From DATEDA01 sp035286595 (GTDB taxonomy: Bacteria > Pseudomonadota > Gammaproteobacteria > Burkholderiales > SG8-39): 64,000 nucleotides of DNA. The DNA is taken from positions 1 through 64,000 of the forward strand of contig DATEDA010000118.1 in assembly GCA_035286595.1 (NCBI GenBank), written 5' to 3'. The position numbers and the translations under genes are program-made. Positions 41,109 through 48,607 of the stretch are shown piece after piece. Numbering within the stretch: position 1 is the first letter of the stretch; each line of letters starts with the position of its first letter. The notes under the pieces are model-generated. The model saw only the letters and a program-made list of their open reading frames with translations, did not search any database and was not told where the DNA came from.

Positions 41109-41189
41109 AGGGAGATGGCATTCCTCCCCTAACCGCCGCAAGGCTGATGATGCCTACATGACGCGCCCGACGACGGTGGCGGTGTAGGC
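41109..41189 (+). ncRNA. candidate structured leader (riboswitch-like) upstream of the cation:proton antiporter
   Basis: Four pairings can be drawn by eye. P1: GGGAG 41110-41114 with CTCCC 41124-41128. P2: GGCAT 41117-41121, inside the P1 loop, with ATGCC 41150-41154, which makes a pseudoknot. P2 encloses a GCC-GCAA-GGC hairpin (41135-41144). P3: GCCTACA 41152-41158 with TGTAGGC 41183-41189, a perfect 7-bp stem enclosing CGCC/GGCG (41164-41167 with 41178-41181). P2 and P3 both need bases 41152-41154, so they exclude each other, as in a switch. I could not match it to a known class. Transcription on the plus strand is assumed. Confidence 0.45.
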
Positions 41190-41438
41190 CCTTCCGAAAC
41201 CTCCACGTTGCTGCCGCCCGCGCGCGGGAATGGAGCGACTTCGAACGGAGGTGCCAGGTGTCTCTAGAACCGCCGCCGTCAGCGGAGCTTGTTGTCGAGG
41301 CGCGGCTCGAAGCCGCGACACCTTGCCGAGGGACGGGCGGGTTCGGCGGCGCGCGATGCAGGAGCGGCGCCGCTTCGAGCCCGAATGCTGGTAGCCGCCA
41401 GATCGCGGAGACGTCTATGGCCGACGCGGGGATTCGAC
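41190..41438 (+). other. non-coding stretch between the candidate leader RNA and the antiporter
   Basis: No gene recognised. It contains a perfect 7-bp hairpin, CGCGGCT 41301-41307 with AGCCGCG 41311-41317 (CGA loop), without a T-run, and a self-complementary AGCGGCGCCGCT further on. The antiporter reading frame is open from about 41289, but residues encoded here are Arg/Ala-rich and unlike the family. Confidence 0.5.
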
Positions 41439-42638
41439 GTGGGTGAGGTCTGGGGACTGGCAGCGCTCTGGGTCGGGCTCGCTCTTCTCGCAACGCTTGT
41501 GTCGATCTGGTTGCGCATCGCCACTGCGCTCTCCGAGATCGCTGTCGGGACGATCGCTCAGCTGCTGATCGGCGTTCTGGTCGGCACCGCCGCGCTCGGC
41601 GCGGACCAACCGTGGGTGACGTTTCTGGCGGGCACCGGCGCGATCCTCCTCACCTTCCTCGCCGGGGCGGAGCTCGACCCCGAGGTCTTCCGCCGGAAGT
41701 GGAAGGAGGCGACCGCAGTCGGGTTGATCAGCTTCTTCGTGCCGTTCCTCGGCTGCGCGGCGGCGGCCCGCTACCTGCTCGGATGGGATCCGATGGCGAG
41801 CTGGCTGGCCGGCATCGCGATGTCGACCACTTCGGTGGCGGTGGTCTACGCGGTCATGCTGGAATTCGGCTTCAACGTCACCGACTACGGCAAGACCGTG
41901 CTGGCGGCGTGCTTCATCACCGATCTCGGCACGGTCGTCGCGCTCGGCTTGATCTTCGCCCCGTTCACCTACAAGACGCTCGTGTTCGCCGCGGCAAACG
42001 CGGTGATGTTCATCGCATTGCCACGGGTGACGCCGCGGTTCTTCCGCCGTTTCGGCGGCAGACCCTCGGAGCCCGAAGCGAAGTTCCTGCTGCTCGGCCT
42101 GTTCGGCATGGGGGCGCTCGCGGTGTGGGCCGACAGCGAGCCGGTGCTGCCGGCGTACCTGATGGGCATGGTCTTGGCGGGAACGGTCGGCAAAGACCAC
42201 GTGCTCATCCGGCGGTTGCGGACGCTCACCTTCGGGCTGCTGACGCCGTTCTACTTCATCCGCGCCGGATCGTTCGTCTCGGTCCCGGTGCTGATCGCGG
42301 CACCGGGTGCGTTCCTGCTGATGCTCGTCGTCAAAGTGACGGCCAAGATCGCCGGTGTCTACCCGGTTACGAAAGCCTTCAAGGCGCCGAACAAGGAGGC
42401 GATGTACACGACGCTGCTGATGTCCACGGGCCTCACGTTCGGCACGATCTCGGCGCTGTTCGGACTTTCGCACGAGGTGATCGATCAGGCGCAATACTCG
42501 GCGCTGGTGGCAGCGGTGATCGCGAGCGCGGTATTGCCGACCCTGATCGCCAACGCGTTCTTCATGCCGCGCCACTTGCTGCGCAAGGCGCACGGTGCCG
42601 AGGCGAGCACGCCGGCGCCGGCGGAGGAGATGAAGTGA
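41439..42638 (+). CDS. cation:proton antiporter (CPA family)
   Basis: About 399-aa membrane protein with ten or more hydrophobic segments. It shows FLAGAELDPEVFRRKW, AMSTTSVAVVYAVM and ACFITDLGTVVALGL, the last carrying the Asp typical of ion-binding segments in CPA2 exchangers, and PFYFIRAGSFV near the C-terminal half. It exchanges Na+ or K+ for protons. The GTG at 41439 places the start just before the first hydrophobic segment; the frame is open further upstream. It is followed by a universal stress gene, and the structured leader may control it. Confidence 0.85.
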   Translation: MGEVWGLAALWVGLALLATLVSIWLRIATALSEIAVGTIAQLLIGVLVGTAALGADQPWVTFLAGTGAILLTFLAGAELDPEVFRRKWKEATAVGLISFFVPFLGCAAAARYLLGWDPMASWLAGIAMSTTSVAVVYAVMLEFGFNVTDYGKTVLAACFITDLGTVVALGLIFAPFTYKTLVFAAANAVMFIALPRVTPRFFRRFGGRPSEPEAKFLLLGLFGMGALAVWADSEPVLPAYLMGMVLAGTVGKDHVLIRRLRTLTFGLLTPFYFIRAGSFVSVPVLIAAPGAFLLMLVVKVTAKIAGVYPVTKAFKAPNKEAMYTTLLMSTGLTFGTISALFGLSHEVIDQAQYSALVAAVIASAVLPTLIANAFFMPRHLLRKAHGAEASTPAPAEEMK

Positions 42639-42648
42639 GGAGATGACG

Positions 42649-43065
42649 ATGTTCCAGCGGATCCTGCTCGCTTACGACGGTTCCGAGCCGGCGCAGAAGG
42701 CCTACGGGGTAGCGGCTGACCTCGCGCGCAAGTACGGCGCCGAGCTGTTCGTCCTGACGGTCGCTCGACCGCCGGAGTTCGCCGAGGACGTCGAGACCGA
42801 GGCGATCATCGAGAACTCGCGCGACTACCACGAACGACTGCTCGTGCCGCTGCGCGAGCGGGCAGCGAAAGACGGCTTGCGGGCGCGCTTCGAGGTCGCG
42901 ATCGGACATCCCGCGGAGCAGATCATCTACGGCGCCGACAGCGCGCAAGCCGACCTCATCGTGGTGGGGCATCGGGGGAAGACGTTGTTCCAGCGCTTGC
43001 TGCTCGGCTCGATCTCAAAGCAAGTCATCCAGTACGCGAACTGCCCGGTGCTCGTGGTTCGGTAA
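42649..43065 (+). CDS. universal stress protein (UspA family)
   Basis: 138-aa single Usp domain: ILLAYDGSEPAQKAYGVAADLA at the N-terminus and the ATP-binding GHRGKTLFQRLLLGSISKQVI and CPVLVVR at the C-terminus. ATG 42649 has AGGAG at six bases; the ATG at 42643 touches that site and is unlikely. It starts ten bases after the antiporter stop, so the two are co-transcribed. Usp domains are often linked to ion transporters as nucleotide-sensing regulators, which is a plausible role here. Confidence 0.92.
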   Translation: MFQRILLAYDGSEPAQKAYGVAADLARKYGAELFVLTVARPPEFAEDVETEAIIENSRDYHERLLVPLRERAAKDGLRARFEVAIGHPAEQIIYGADSAQADLIVVGHRGKTLFQRLLLGSISKQVIQYANCPVLVVR

Positions 43066-43088
43066 GTGGCCCGGCAGCAGGGGCGCGG

Positions 43089-43559
43089 GTGATCAAGATC
43101 GACGTCCCCGGGTTCGGACCGCTCCAGCTCGAGCACCTCGTGCTCGACTTCAACGGCACGCTCGCCGTCGATGGCGCGCTGCTGCCCGGGGTCGCGGAGC
43201 GGCTCGGGGCGCTCGGGTCAAGGCTCTCGATCCACGTCCTGACGGCGGATACGCACGGCACGGCCGCGCGGGCGCTCGCGGGCGTGGCGTGTTCGCTCGT
43301 CGTCGCGCCGGCCTCCGGTCAGGCCGAGGCGAAGCGGCGGTTCGTGGAGGCGCTGGGTGCCGAGCGCGTCGTCGCGATCGGCAACGGCCGCAACGACCGG
43401 CTGATGCTCGAGGCCGCGCGGGTCGGGATCGCGGTCGTCCAGGCCGAAGGGGCCTCGGCTCAGGCGCTCGCCGCGGCGGACCTCGTGGTCCCGACCATCG
43501 CGGATGCGCTGGATCTGCTCGCGCATCCGCTGCGGCTGGTCGCGACGCTGCGCGACTGA
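43089..43559 (+). CDS. HAD-fold protein resembling the phosphorylation domain of P-type ATPases
   Basis: 156-aa soluble HAD protein starting at GTG 43089. Motif I is LDFNGTLA (Asp20, Phe21, Asn22), motif II has the Thr of VLTADTHGT, and motif III is GNGRNDRLML. The DxN form of motif I, rather than DxD, is typical of soluble P-type-ATPase-like HAD proteins, whose function is not established. It follows the Usp gene by 23 bp and may belong to the antiporter unit. Convergent with the V-ATPase operon. Confidence 0.85.
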   Translation: MIKIDVPGFGPLQLEHLVLDFNGTLAVDGALLPGVAERLGALGSRLSIHVLTADTHGTAARALAGVACSLVVAPASGQAEAKRRFVEALGAERVVAIGNGRNDRLMLEAARVGIAVVQAEGASAQALAAADLVVPTIADALDLLAHPLRLVATLRD

Positions 43560-43570
43560 CGCGTTACGCC

Positions 43571-44167
43571 TCAGGTCCTCAGCCTCACCCAGAGCGCCTC
43601 ATCCCGCTCCAGCTCCTCGAGCCGCGCCTCGACTTCGTTCAGCGTCGCATCGATCTCGGGCAGCAGCACGTCCTGCAGCGCTCGCACCCGCCGCACCGTG
43701 CGACGGTACTCGCGGTAGAGCCGCTGGAGATTGCCGGCGAGCGCCGCCATCTCGACGAGCTTCGGCAGGAGGCGGGCAAATGCGGCGCGGCACGCCTCGG
43801 CTTCGGGGGACGGGTTGACCGCCGGCTCGGCGCGGCTCGCCCCGCGGTCGAGCCGCGCCTCGAGCATTGCCACGCCAAGCAGCGACTTTCGGGTCGTGCG
43901 GACCGTCTGCAGCGACGCGTCGGCCGCGGGGTAACACTGCAGGCCGTGCAGCCCGTGGCGCGAGGCGGCAGCCTGGAGCGCTTGCATGGCCAAACCTTGA
44001 AGCTCTCGCAACTCCGCGCGCATGGCCTCGAACCGCCGTACCTCGCGGAGCATCGCCCCCGCGAGCAGCAGGCACTTCTCATCCAGGAACGCGTAGCCTT
44101 CGCGCATCGTCCGGCGCTCGTCCCTGAGCGCGATGACCGCGCTTCGCGTCGGCGCGATTTCGCTCAT
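43571..44167 (-). CDS. atpD: V-type ATPase subunit D (central stalk)
   Basis: 198-aa coiled-coil rotor subunit. It begins IAPTRSAVIALRDERRTMREGYAFLDEKC, the conserved N-terminal helix, and ends with a long helix (ALQDVLLPEIDATLNEVEARLEELERDE). It transmits rotation between the A3B3 head and the membrane ring. Last gene of the nine-gene operon, its ATG overlapping the subunit B stop by 4 nt. Convergent with the HAD gene. Confidence 0.93.
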   Translation of the reverse strand: MSEIAPTRSAVIALRDERRTMREGYAFLDEKCLLLAGAMLREVRRFEAMRAELRELQGLAMQALQAAASRHGLHGLQCYPAADASLQTVRTTRKSLLGVAMLEARLDRGASRAEPAVNPSPEAEACRAAFARLLPKLVEMAALAGNLQRLYREYRRTVRRVRALQDVLLPEIDATLNEVEARLEELERDEALWVRLRT

Positions 44168-45546
44168 GCGGCCCGGTCGAGATAGCGCGCGATCTGCGCG
44201 TCCGACAGCCGCGAGAGCTCGGTTCGCGGGAGCGAACGCAGGCAGCTCCAGCCGGCCTCCATGCTCGCCTCGAGCGTGCGCGCCTCGGCCTGACCGACCA
44301 GGTCCTGCTCGAAGCGCGCGCCGAACGCGAGGTGCCTGCGGTCGGTCTCCGAGAGCCCTTCCTCGCCGACCACGCTCGCGAGCACGCGCGCCTGCGTTGC
44401 ACGCGCGTAGGCCGCGTAGAGCTGGCTCGCGAGCGCGGGATGGTCGGGGTGCGTGCAGCCTTCCCCCGTGCCGTCCTTCATGAGCCGCGACAGGCTCGGC
44501 AACACGTTGACCGGCGGATAGACGGCGGCGCGATCCAGCTCGCGCGAGAGCACGATCTGCCCCTCAGTGATGTACCCGGACAGATCGGGAACCGGATGCC
44601 CGATGTCGTCCGAGGGCATGGTCAGAATCGGCAGCTGGGTGAGCGTGCCCTTGGCCCCGTGGAGGCAGCCCGCGCGCTCGTAGAGCGTGGCAAGGTCGGA
44701 GTACATGTAACCGGGGTAGCCCTTGCGCCCCGGCACTTCGCCCTTCGCGCCCGCCACCTCGCGCAGCGCCTCGCAGTAGTTCGTCAGGTCGGTCAGGATC
44801 ACCAGCACGTGCTTTTCGAGCTCGAACGCAAGGTGCTCGGCGGCGGTGAGCGCGAATCGCGGCGTGAGCAGGCGCTGCGTGGACGAGTCGCTCGCGAGGT
44901 TGAGGAAGAGCGCGGCGCGCTCGAGCGCGCCGGAGCGCTCGAGCGAACGGCGGAAATAATCGGCGCTGTCGAACGGGACGCCGATCGCTGCGAAGACGAT
45001 CGCGAACTCCCCCGGCGCCGCGCCGCGCAGCCGTGCGTTGCACGCGATCTCGACCGCCATGCGGTCGTGGGGCAGGCCGCCGCCGGAGAAGAGCGGCAGC
45101 TTCTGGCCGCGCACCAGGCTGTTCATCAGATCGATCGCAGTGAGGCCGGTCTCGATGAAGTCGCGTGGCGTCGCGCGCGCGACCGGGTTGAGCGGCAGCC
45201 CCTCGATGCCGACCGTCCGGGTGACCGGGATCGGCGGCCCGCCGTCGATCGGCTCGCCGATGCCGTTGAAGATCCGCCCGAGGATGCCGGGCCCGAGCCC
45301 GAAGGTGATCGGCTCGCCGAGGAAGCGCACCGACGTCTCGGCGAGCGCAAGACCGGCGCTCGACTCGAGGAGCTCGACGGTCAGATGGGTCTCGTCGATG
45401 GCCGCGACCCGCCCGAGCCGCGGCCGTCCGTCGGCCCCGCGCACCTCGACGGCCTCGTTCAGCCCGACCTCCAGCGTCCGGCGCAGGAAGAGCAGCGGCC
45501 CTTCGAGGCGCGTGGCGGCATCGCTGACGCTGACTCTAGGATGCAT
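44164..45546 (-). CDS. atpB: V-type ATPase subunit B (non-catalytic)
   Basis: 460-aa nucleotide-binding but non-catalytic head subunit. It shows LGRIFNGIGEPIDGGPP, RDFIETGLTAIDLMNSLVRGQKLPLFSG (no Walker A, as expected for B), VILTDLTNYCEALREV and GRKGYPGYMYSDLA. It alternates with subunit A in the hexamer. The ATG at 45546 overlaps the subunit A end by 11 nt. The length matches archaeal and bacterial V/A-type B subunits. Confidence 0.95.
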   Translation of the reverse strand: MHPRVSVSDAATRLEGPLLFLRRTLEVGLNEAVEVRGADGRPRLGRVAAIDETHLTVELLESSAGLALAETSVRFLGEPITFGLGPGILGRIFNGIGEPIDGGPPIPVTRTVGIEGLPLNPVARATPRDFIETGLTAIDLMNSLVRGQKLPLFSGGGLPHDRMAVEIACNARLRGAAPGEFAIVFAAIGVPFDSADYFRRSLERSGALERAALFLNLASDSSTQRLLTPRFALTAAEHLAFELEKHVLVILTDLTNYCEALREVAGAKGEVPGRKGYPGYMYSDLATLYERAGCLHGAKGTLTQLPILTMPSDDIGHPVPDLSGYITEGQIVLSRELDRAAVYPPVNVLPSLSRLMKDGTGEGCTHPDHPALASQLYAAYARATQARVLASVVGEEGLSETDRRHLAFGARFEQDLVGQAEARTLEASMEAGWSCLRSLPRTELSRLSDAQIARYLDRAA

Positions 45547-47329
45547 GCGCTTCCCCGGCCGCGAGCGCGAGGAACTCGGCCTCCAGCTGCGCCTCGATCT
45601 CGTCGAACGCCTCGAGGCGACCCTCCGGGATCTCCTCGCCCATGCGGCGGAGAGGGCGGAGAATCTGCATCGCCGCGATCTGATCCGGTGTAACGCCACG
45701 CGCGAGCCCGCCCTCGGCCTGGTCGAGGAAGTGAGCGAGGAGCCGCATCATCGCCGCCTGGCGCTCGGGGCCGGCGTAGCGGTCGACCGCGGAGAACGCG
45801 GACTGGCGGAGGAACGCGTCGTTCACGAGCTCGGCGCAGAACAGCGTGAGCTGCTGGCGGGGCGGCAGCGCGTCCTTGCCGATGATCCGGGCCATGCGAT
45901 CGAGATGGGCCTGCTCGTCGAGGAGCGTGAGGAAGCGGCGCCGCAGGTCGAGCCACTCGTTCGCGCCGCTCGCGCTGTGGCTGCCGCCGGCGGGGAGCGA
46001 CGAATACACGCGCTGCCACCAGTCCGCCATGTTCAGCGCATCCTCGGAGTAAGACTGCAGCGGGTCGATGGCGGGGTAGAAGCGCGCCTGCGCCCGCTTC
46101 GCGTCGAGCGCCCAGAACGAGCGGACGTAGCGCTTGGTGTGGCTCGTGACCGGCTCGGAGAAGTCGCCCGAAGGCGGGCTCACCGAGCCGAGCAGGGTCA
46201 CCGAACCGATCTCGCCGGCGAGCGTCCGCGCCTTCCCCGCGCGCTCGTAGAACTCGGCGATCCGGCTCGACAGGTAGGCCGGATAGCCGCCTTCGCCCGG
46301 CACCTCGCCGAACCGGCCCGAGACCTCGCGCAGCGCCTCCGCCCACCGGCTCGTCGAGTCCGCCATGAGCGCGACGTGCAGGCCCTGGTCGCGGAAATAC
46401 TCGGCGACGGTGACGGCGGTGTAGACGCTCGCCTCGCGTGCGGCGACCGGCATGTTCGAGGTGTTCGCGATGATGACGGTCCGCTCCATCAGCGGTCGGC
46501 CGCTGCGCGGATCCTCGAGCTTCGGGAGCTCGTCGAGCACGCCCGCCAACTCGTTGCCGCGCTCACCGCAGCCGAGATAGACGATCACATCGGCGCTGCA
46601 CGCCTTGGCGAGCGCTTCCAGGAGGATGGTCTTGCCGGTGCCGAAGCCGCCCGGGATCGCCCCCTTGCCGCCGAGCGCGATCGGGAAGAGCGAATCGAGG
46701 ACCCGCTGACCGGTGATCAAGGGCTCGTCGCCCGGAAGCCGGTCGCGCACCGGCCGCGGATCGCGTACCGCCCAAAAGTGGCGCATCGCGACGGCGTGCG
46801 CCTTTCCGTCCTCGGCGCGGAGCCTCAGCACTGGCGCGTCGTCGGCGTGCTCGCCCGCTGCCGCGATGCTTACTGCCTCGCCCGACAAGCCCGGCGGCAC
46901 GAGCACGCGCTGCTTCCTCCCCGTGGGCGGCAGGACTTCGCCGAACGGTTGTCCGGGTGCCACCCGATCGCCGGATGTCACGAGCGGCTGGAAGGGAAAC
47001 ACGAGCGAGCGCGGCGGGGTCATCCCGGGCTGGACGTGCCGGGTCGAGGGCCCGGGGAGCGGCCGCAGCAGACCATCGAAGATGTTGCCGAGCAGTCCCG
47101 GGCCGAGCTGCGCGCCAAGCAGCTCGCCCGCCCCGACGACCTCGACTCCGGGGCGCAGGCCCGTGGTGTCCTCGTAGACCTGCGCGACGATTTCGTCCTC
47201 GTTGATCCGGATGACCTCGCCGAGCAGGGCGTGCGGCCCGACCCGGATCGCCTCGCGCAGCTTGAACGGGCCTTCGGCGCGCGCCCGCAGCACTGGTCCG
47301 CTGATCCACCTGATCCGCGCGACGCTCAC
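45536..47329 (-). CDS. atpA: V-type ATPase subunit A (catalytic)
   Basis: 597-aa catalytic subunit. It carries the V-type bulge domain (about residues 110-200), Walker A GGFGTGKT at residues 227-234, the catalytic GERGNE, VALMADSTSRWAEALRE and GEGGYPAYL. It hydrolyses or makes ATP in the peripheral head. Start GTG at 47329 overlaps the subunit E stop as GTGA. The large insertion before Walker A and the adjacent E, C and I genes distinguish it from F-type beta. Confidence 0.95.
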   Translation of the reverse strand: MSVARIRWISGPVLRARAEGPFKLREAIRVGPHALLGEVIRINEDEIVAQVYEDTTGLRPGVEVVGAGELLGAQLGPGLLGNIFDGLLRPLPGPSTRHVQPGMTPPRSLVFPFQPLVTSGDRVAPGQPFGEVLPPTGRKQRVLVPPGLSGEAVSIAAAGEHADDAPVLRLRAEDGKAHAVAMRHFWAVRDPRPVRDRLPGDEPLITGQRVLDSLFPIALGGKGAIPGGFGTGKTILLEALAKACSADVIVYLGCGERGNELAGVLDELPKLEDPRSGRPLMERTVIIANTSNMPVAAREASVYTAVTVAEYFRDQGLHVALMADSTSRWAEALREVSGRFGEVPGEGGYPAYLSSRIAEFYERAGKARTLAGEIGSVTLLGSVSPPSGDFSEPVTSHTKRYVRSFWALDAKRAQARFYPAIDPLQSYSEDALNMADWWQRVYSSLPAGGSHSASGANEWLDLRRRFLTLLDEQAHLDRMARIIGKDALPPRQQLTLFCAELVNDAFLRQSAFSAVDRYAGPERQAAMMRLLAHFLDQAEGGLARGVTPDQIAAMQILRPLRRMGEEIPEGRLEAFDEIEAQLEAEFLALAAGEAHAS

Positions 47330-47940
47330 GCCTTTACGCCCTGCTCCAGATGGTGCAGCAGCCGGCCCTCGATCGCTTTCCGCTCCGCGAGGAGCCCGTC
47401 GAGCGTCGTATCGAACGTGTTGTGGCCCGTCCGGACGCGAAATCCCGCCTGAACCGACGGGTCGGCGACGAATGCCACGGCCGTCTCCGCGCGCTCGGCG
47501 AGCCAGGCCGCGAGCTCGCGGCGCTGCACCTCCGGCCAGTCCGGCGCGTGGCGCACCTCCCACTCCCCGCGGGGCAACACGGCGAGGGCGCGCGCGAGAT
47601 GGGTCTCGGCCCAGCCGCGCCGTGCGCCGGGGTCAGCCCAGCGTGCGGCGAGGGCGCCCCGCAGCCGTTGCCATCCGGCTGCGACCATCGCGGCCTGTCG
47701 GCTCTGATGCGCGAGCCGCTTGCGGGTGTGGAGCTGCGCCTCCGCCGCCGACACCGCCGCCTGGTAGCGCTTGCGTTCCGCGCCGATCGCCTCATGCACG
47801 CGGCTGCGCGCGAGTTGGGATGCTTCGACCGCGAGCGCACGGGCCTCGGCACGCGCCTTTCCGACCAACTCGGCGCGTTTCGATTCGCGGTACTCGTCCA
47901 CGAGCGCGAGCAGGGCGCGCGCCCGCTCCTCGGTGTTCAT
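47326..47940 (-). CDS. atpE: V-type ATPase subunit E (peripheral stalk)
   Basis: 204-aa protein. The first ~110 residues are a long charged helix (RALLALVDEYRESKRAELVGKARAEARAL), and the C-terminal half is the compact E-subunit domain ending with LDGLLAERKAIEGRLLHHLEQ. With subunit G/H it forms the stator that holds the head. ATG 47940 overlaps the subunit F stop by 4 nt. Confidence 0.85.
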   Translation of the reverse strand: MNTEERARALLALVDEYRESKRAELVGKARAEARALAVEASQLARSRVHEAIGAERKRYQAAVSAAEAQLHTRKRLAHQSRQAAMVAAGWQRLRGALAARWADPGARRGWAETHLARALAVLPRGEWEVRHAPDWPEVQRRELAAWLAERAETAVAFVADPSVQAGFRVRTGHNTFDTTLDGLLAERKAIEGRLLHHLEQGVKA

Positions 47941-48254
47941 GGTGCGAGCCCCAACTGCCGCCATACGTCGGCGGCCGGATCGACTGGCCCGCGCCGGCCG
48001 TCGGGCTCGGGCACGATCAGCACGAGCGGCGACTGCGCCGCTATGGCGGCCTCGAGGCGTGCAAGCGGCAGTCTGAGCGCGGTCTCCATGCTGACGAACA
48101 CGACGTGCGCCTCGCCGCGCGCGCGCTCGAATGACGCGAGCTCCTCGCCGTCGGCGGGAACGTGCACGGCGACCCCGGCGAGCCGGTATCCGCTCGCCAT
48201 CACGGCATCGCCCACGAATGCGATCGGACCGGGCATCCGAGTCTGCCCGCTCAC
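47937..48254 (-). CDS. atpF: V-type ATPase subunit F
   Basis: 105-aa small rotor subunit with the F-subunit pattern IAFVGDAVMASGYRLAGV, then a mid Rossmann-like strand VVFVSMETALRL and SPLVLIVPEPDG. It binds the D subunit and modulates activity. The start is GTG 48254, overlapping the subunit K stop as GTGA; an in-frame ATG at 48236 is possible and would leave the overlap unused. Confidence 0.87.
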   Translation of the reverse strand: MSGQTRMPGPIAFVGDAVMASGYRLAGVAVHVPADGEELASFERARGEAHVVFVSMETALRLPLARLEAAIAAQSPLVLIVPEPDGRRGPVDPAADVWRQLGLAP

Positions 48255-48607
48255 CCGAGTCGGTTCAGGATGAGGATCGAAATGATCACGCCGTAGATCG
48301 CGATCCCCTCGGCGAGACCGACGAAGATGAGGAGCCGACCGAACAGCTCCGGCTTCTCGGCGAGCGCGCCGACGGCCGCGGTGCCGAGCCGGCCCACGGC
48401 GATGCCCGCGCCGAGCGACGACAGCCCGGTCGCTGCGGCCGCAGCCGCGAGGCCCCACCCGGCCGCCTCGCCCGAGAGCAGCGGCGCCGCATCGGGCGCC
48501 TGCGCGACGGCGGGCACGACCCAGATGAGCAGTGCAGTGGCGATCGCGCTCAACGCCGCAGCCACCGCCGTCAACGCCAGCGCGAACTTTGTCCTTTGCA
48601 TCTTCAT
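48251..48607 (-). CDS. atpK: V-type ATPase subunit K (c-ring proteolipid)
   Basis: 118-aa proteolipid. An N-terminal hydrophobic stretch (about residues 8-36, ending VVPAVAQA) looks like a cleavable signal peptide. A single helical hairpin follows, with GLSSLGAGIAVGRLG and the ion-carrying Glu100 in GLAEGIAIYG. It is the one-hairpin form, as in Thermus, not the duplicated eukaryotic form. No Na+-type ligand set is evident by eye, but ion specificity cannot be settled. ATG 48607 overlaps the subunit I stop as ATGA. Confidence 0.92.
   Translation of the reverse strand: MKMQRTKFALALTAVAAALSAIATALLIWVVPAVAQAPDAAPLLSGEAAGWGLAAAAAATGLSSLGAGIAVGRLGTAAVGALAEKPELFGRLLIFVGLAEGIAIYGVIISILILNRLG

Noticed and set aside
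41289..41438. Longer N-terminus for the antiporter
   Set aside because: The upstream in-frame residues are Arg/Ala/Gly-rich and unlike any antiporter N-terminus; the first membrane segment starts right after GTG 41439.
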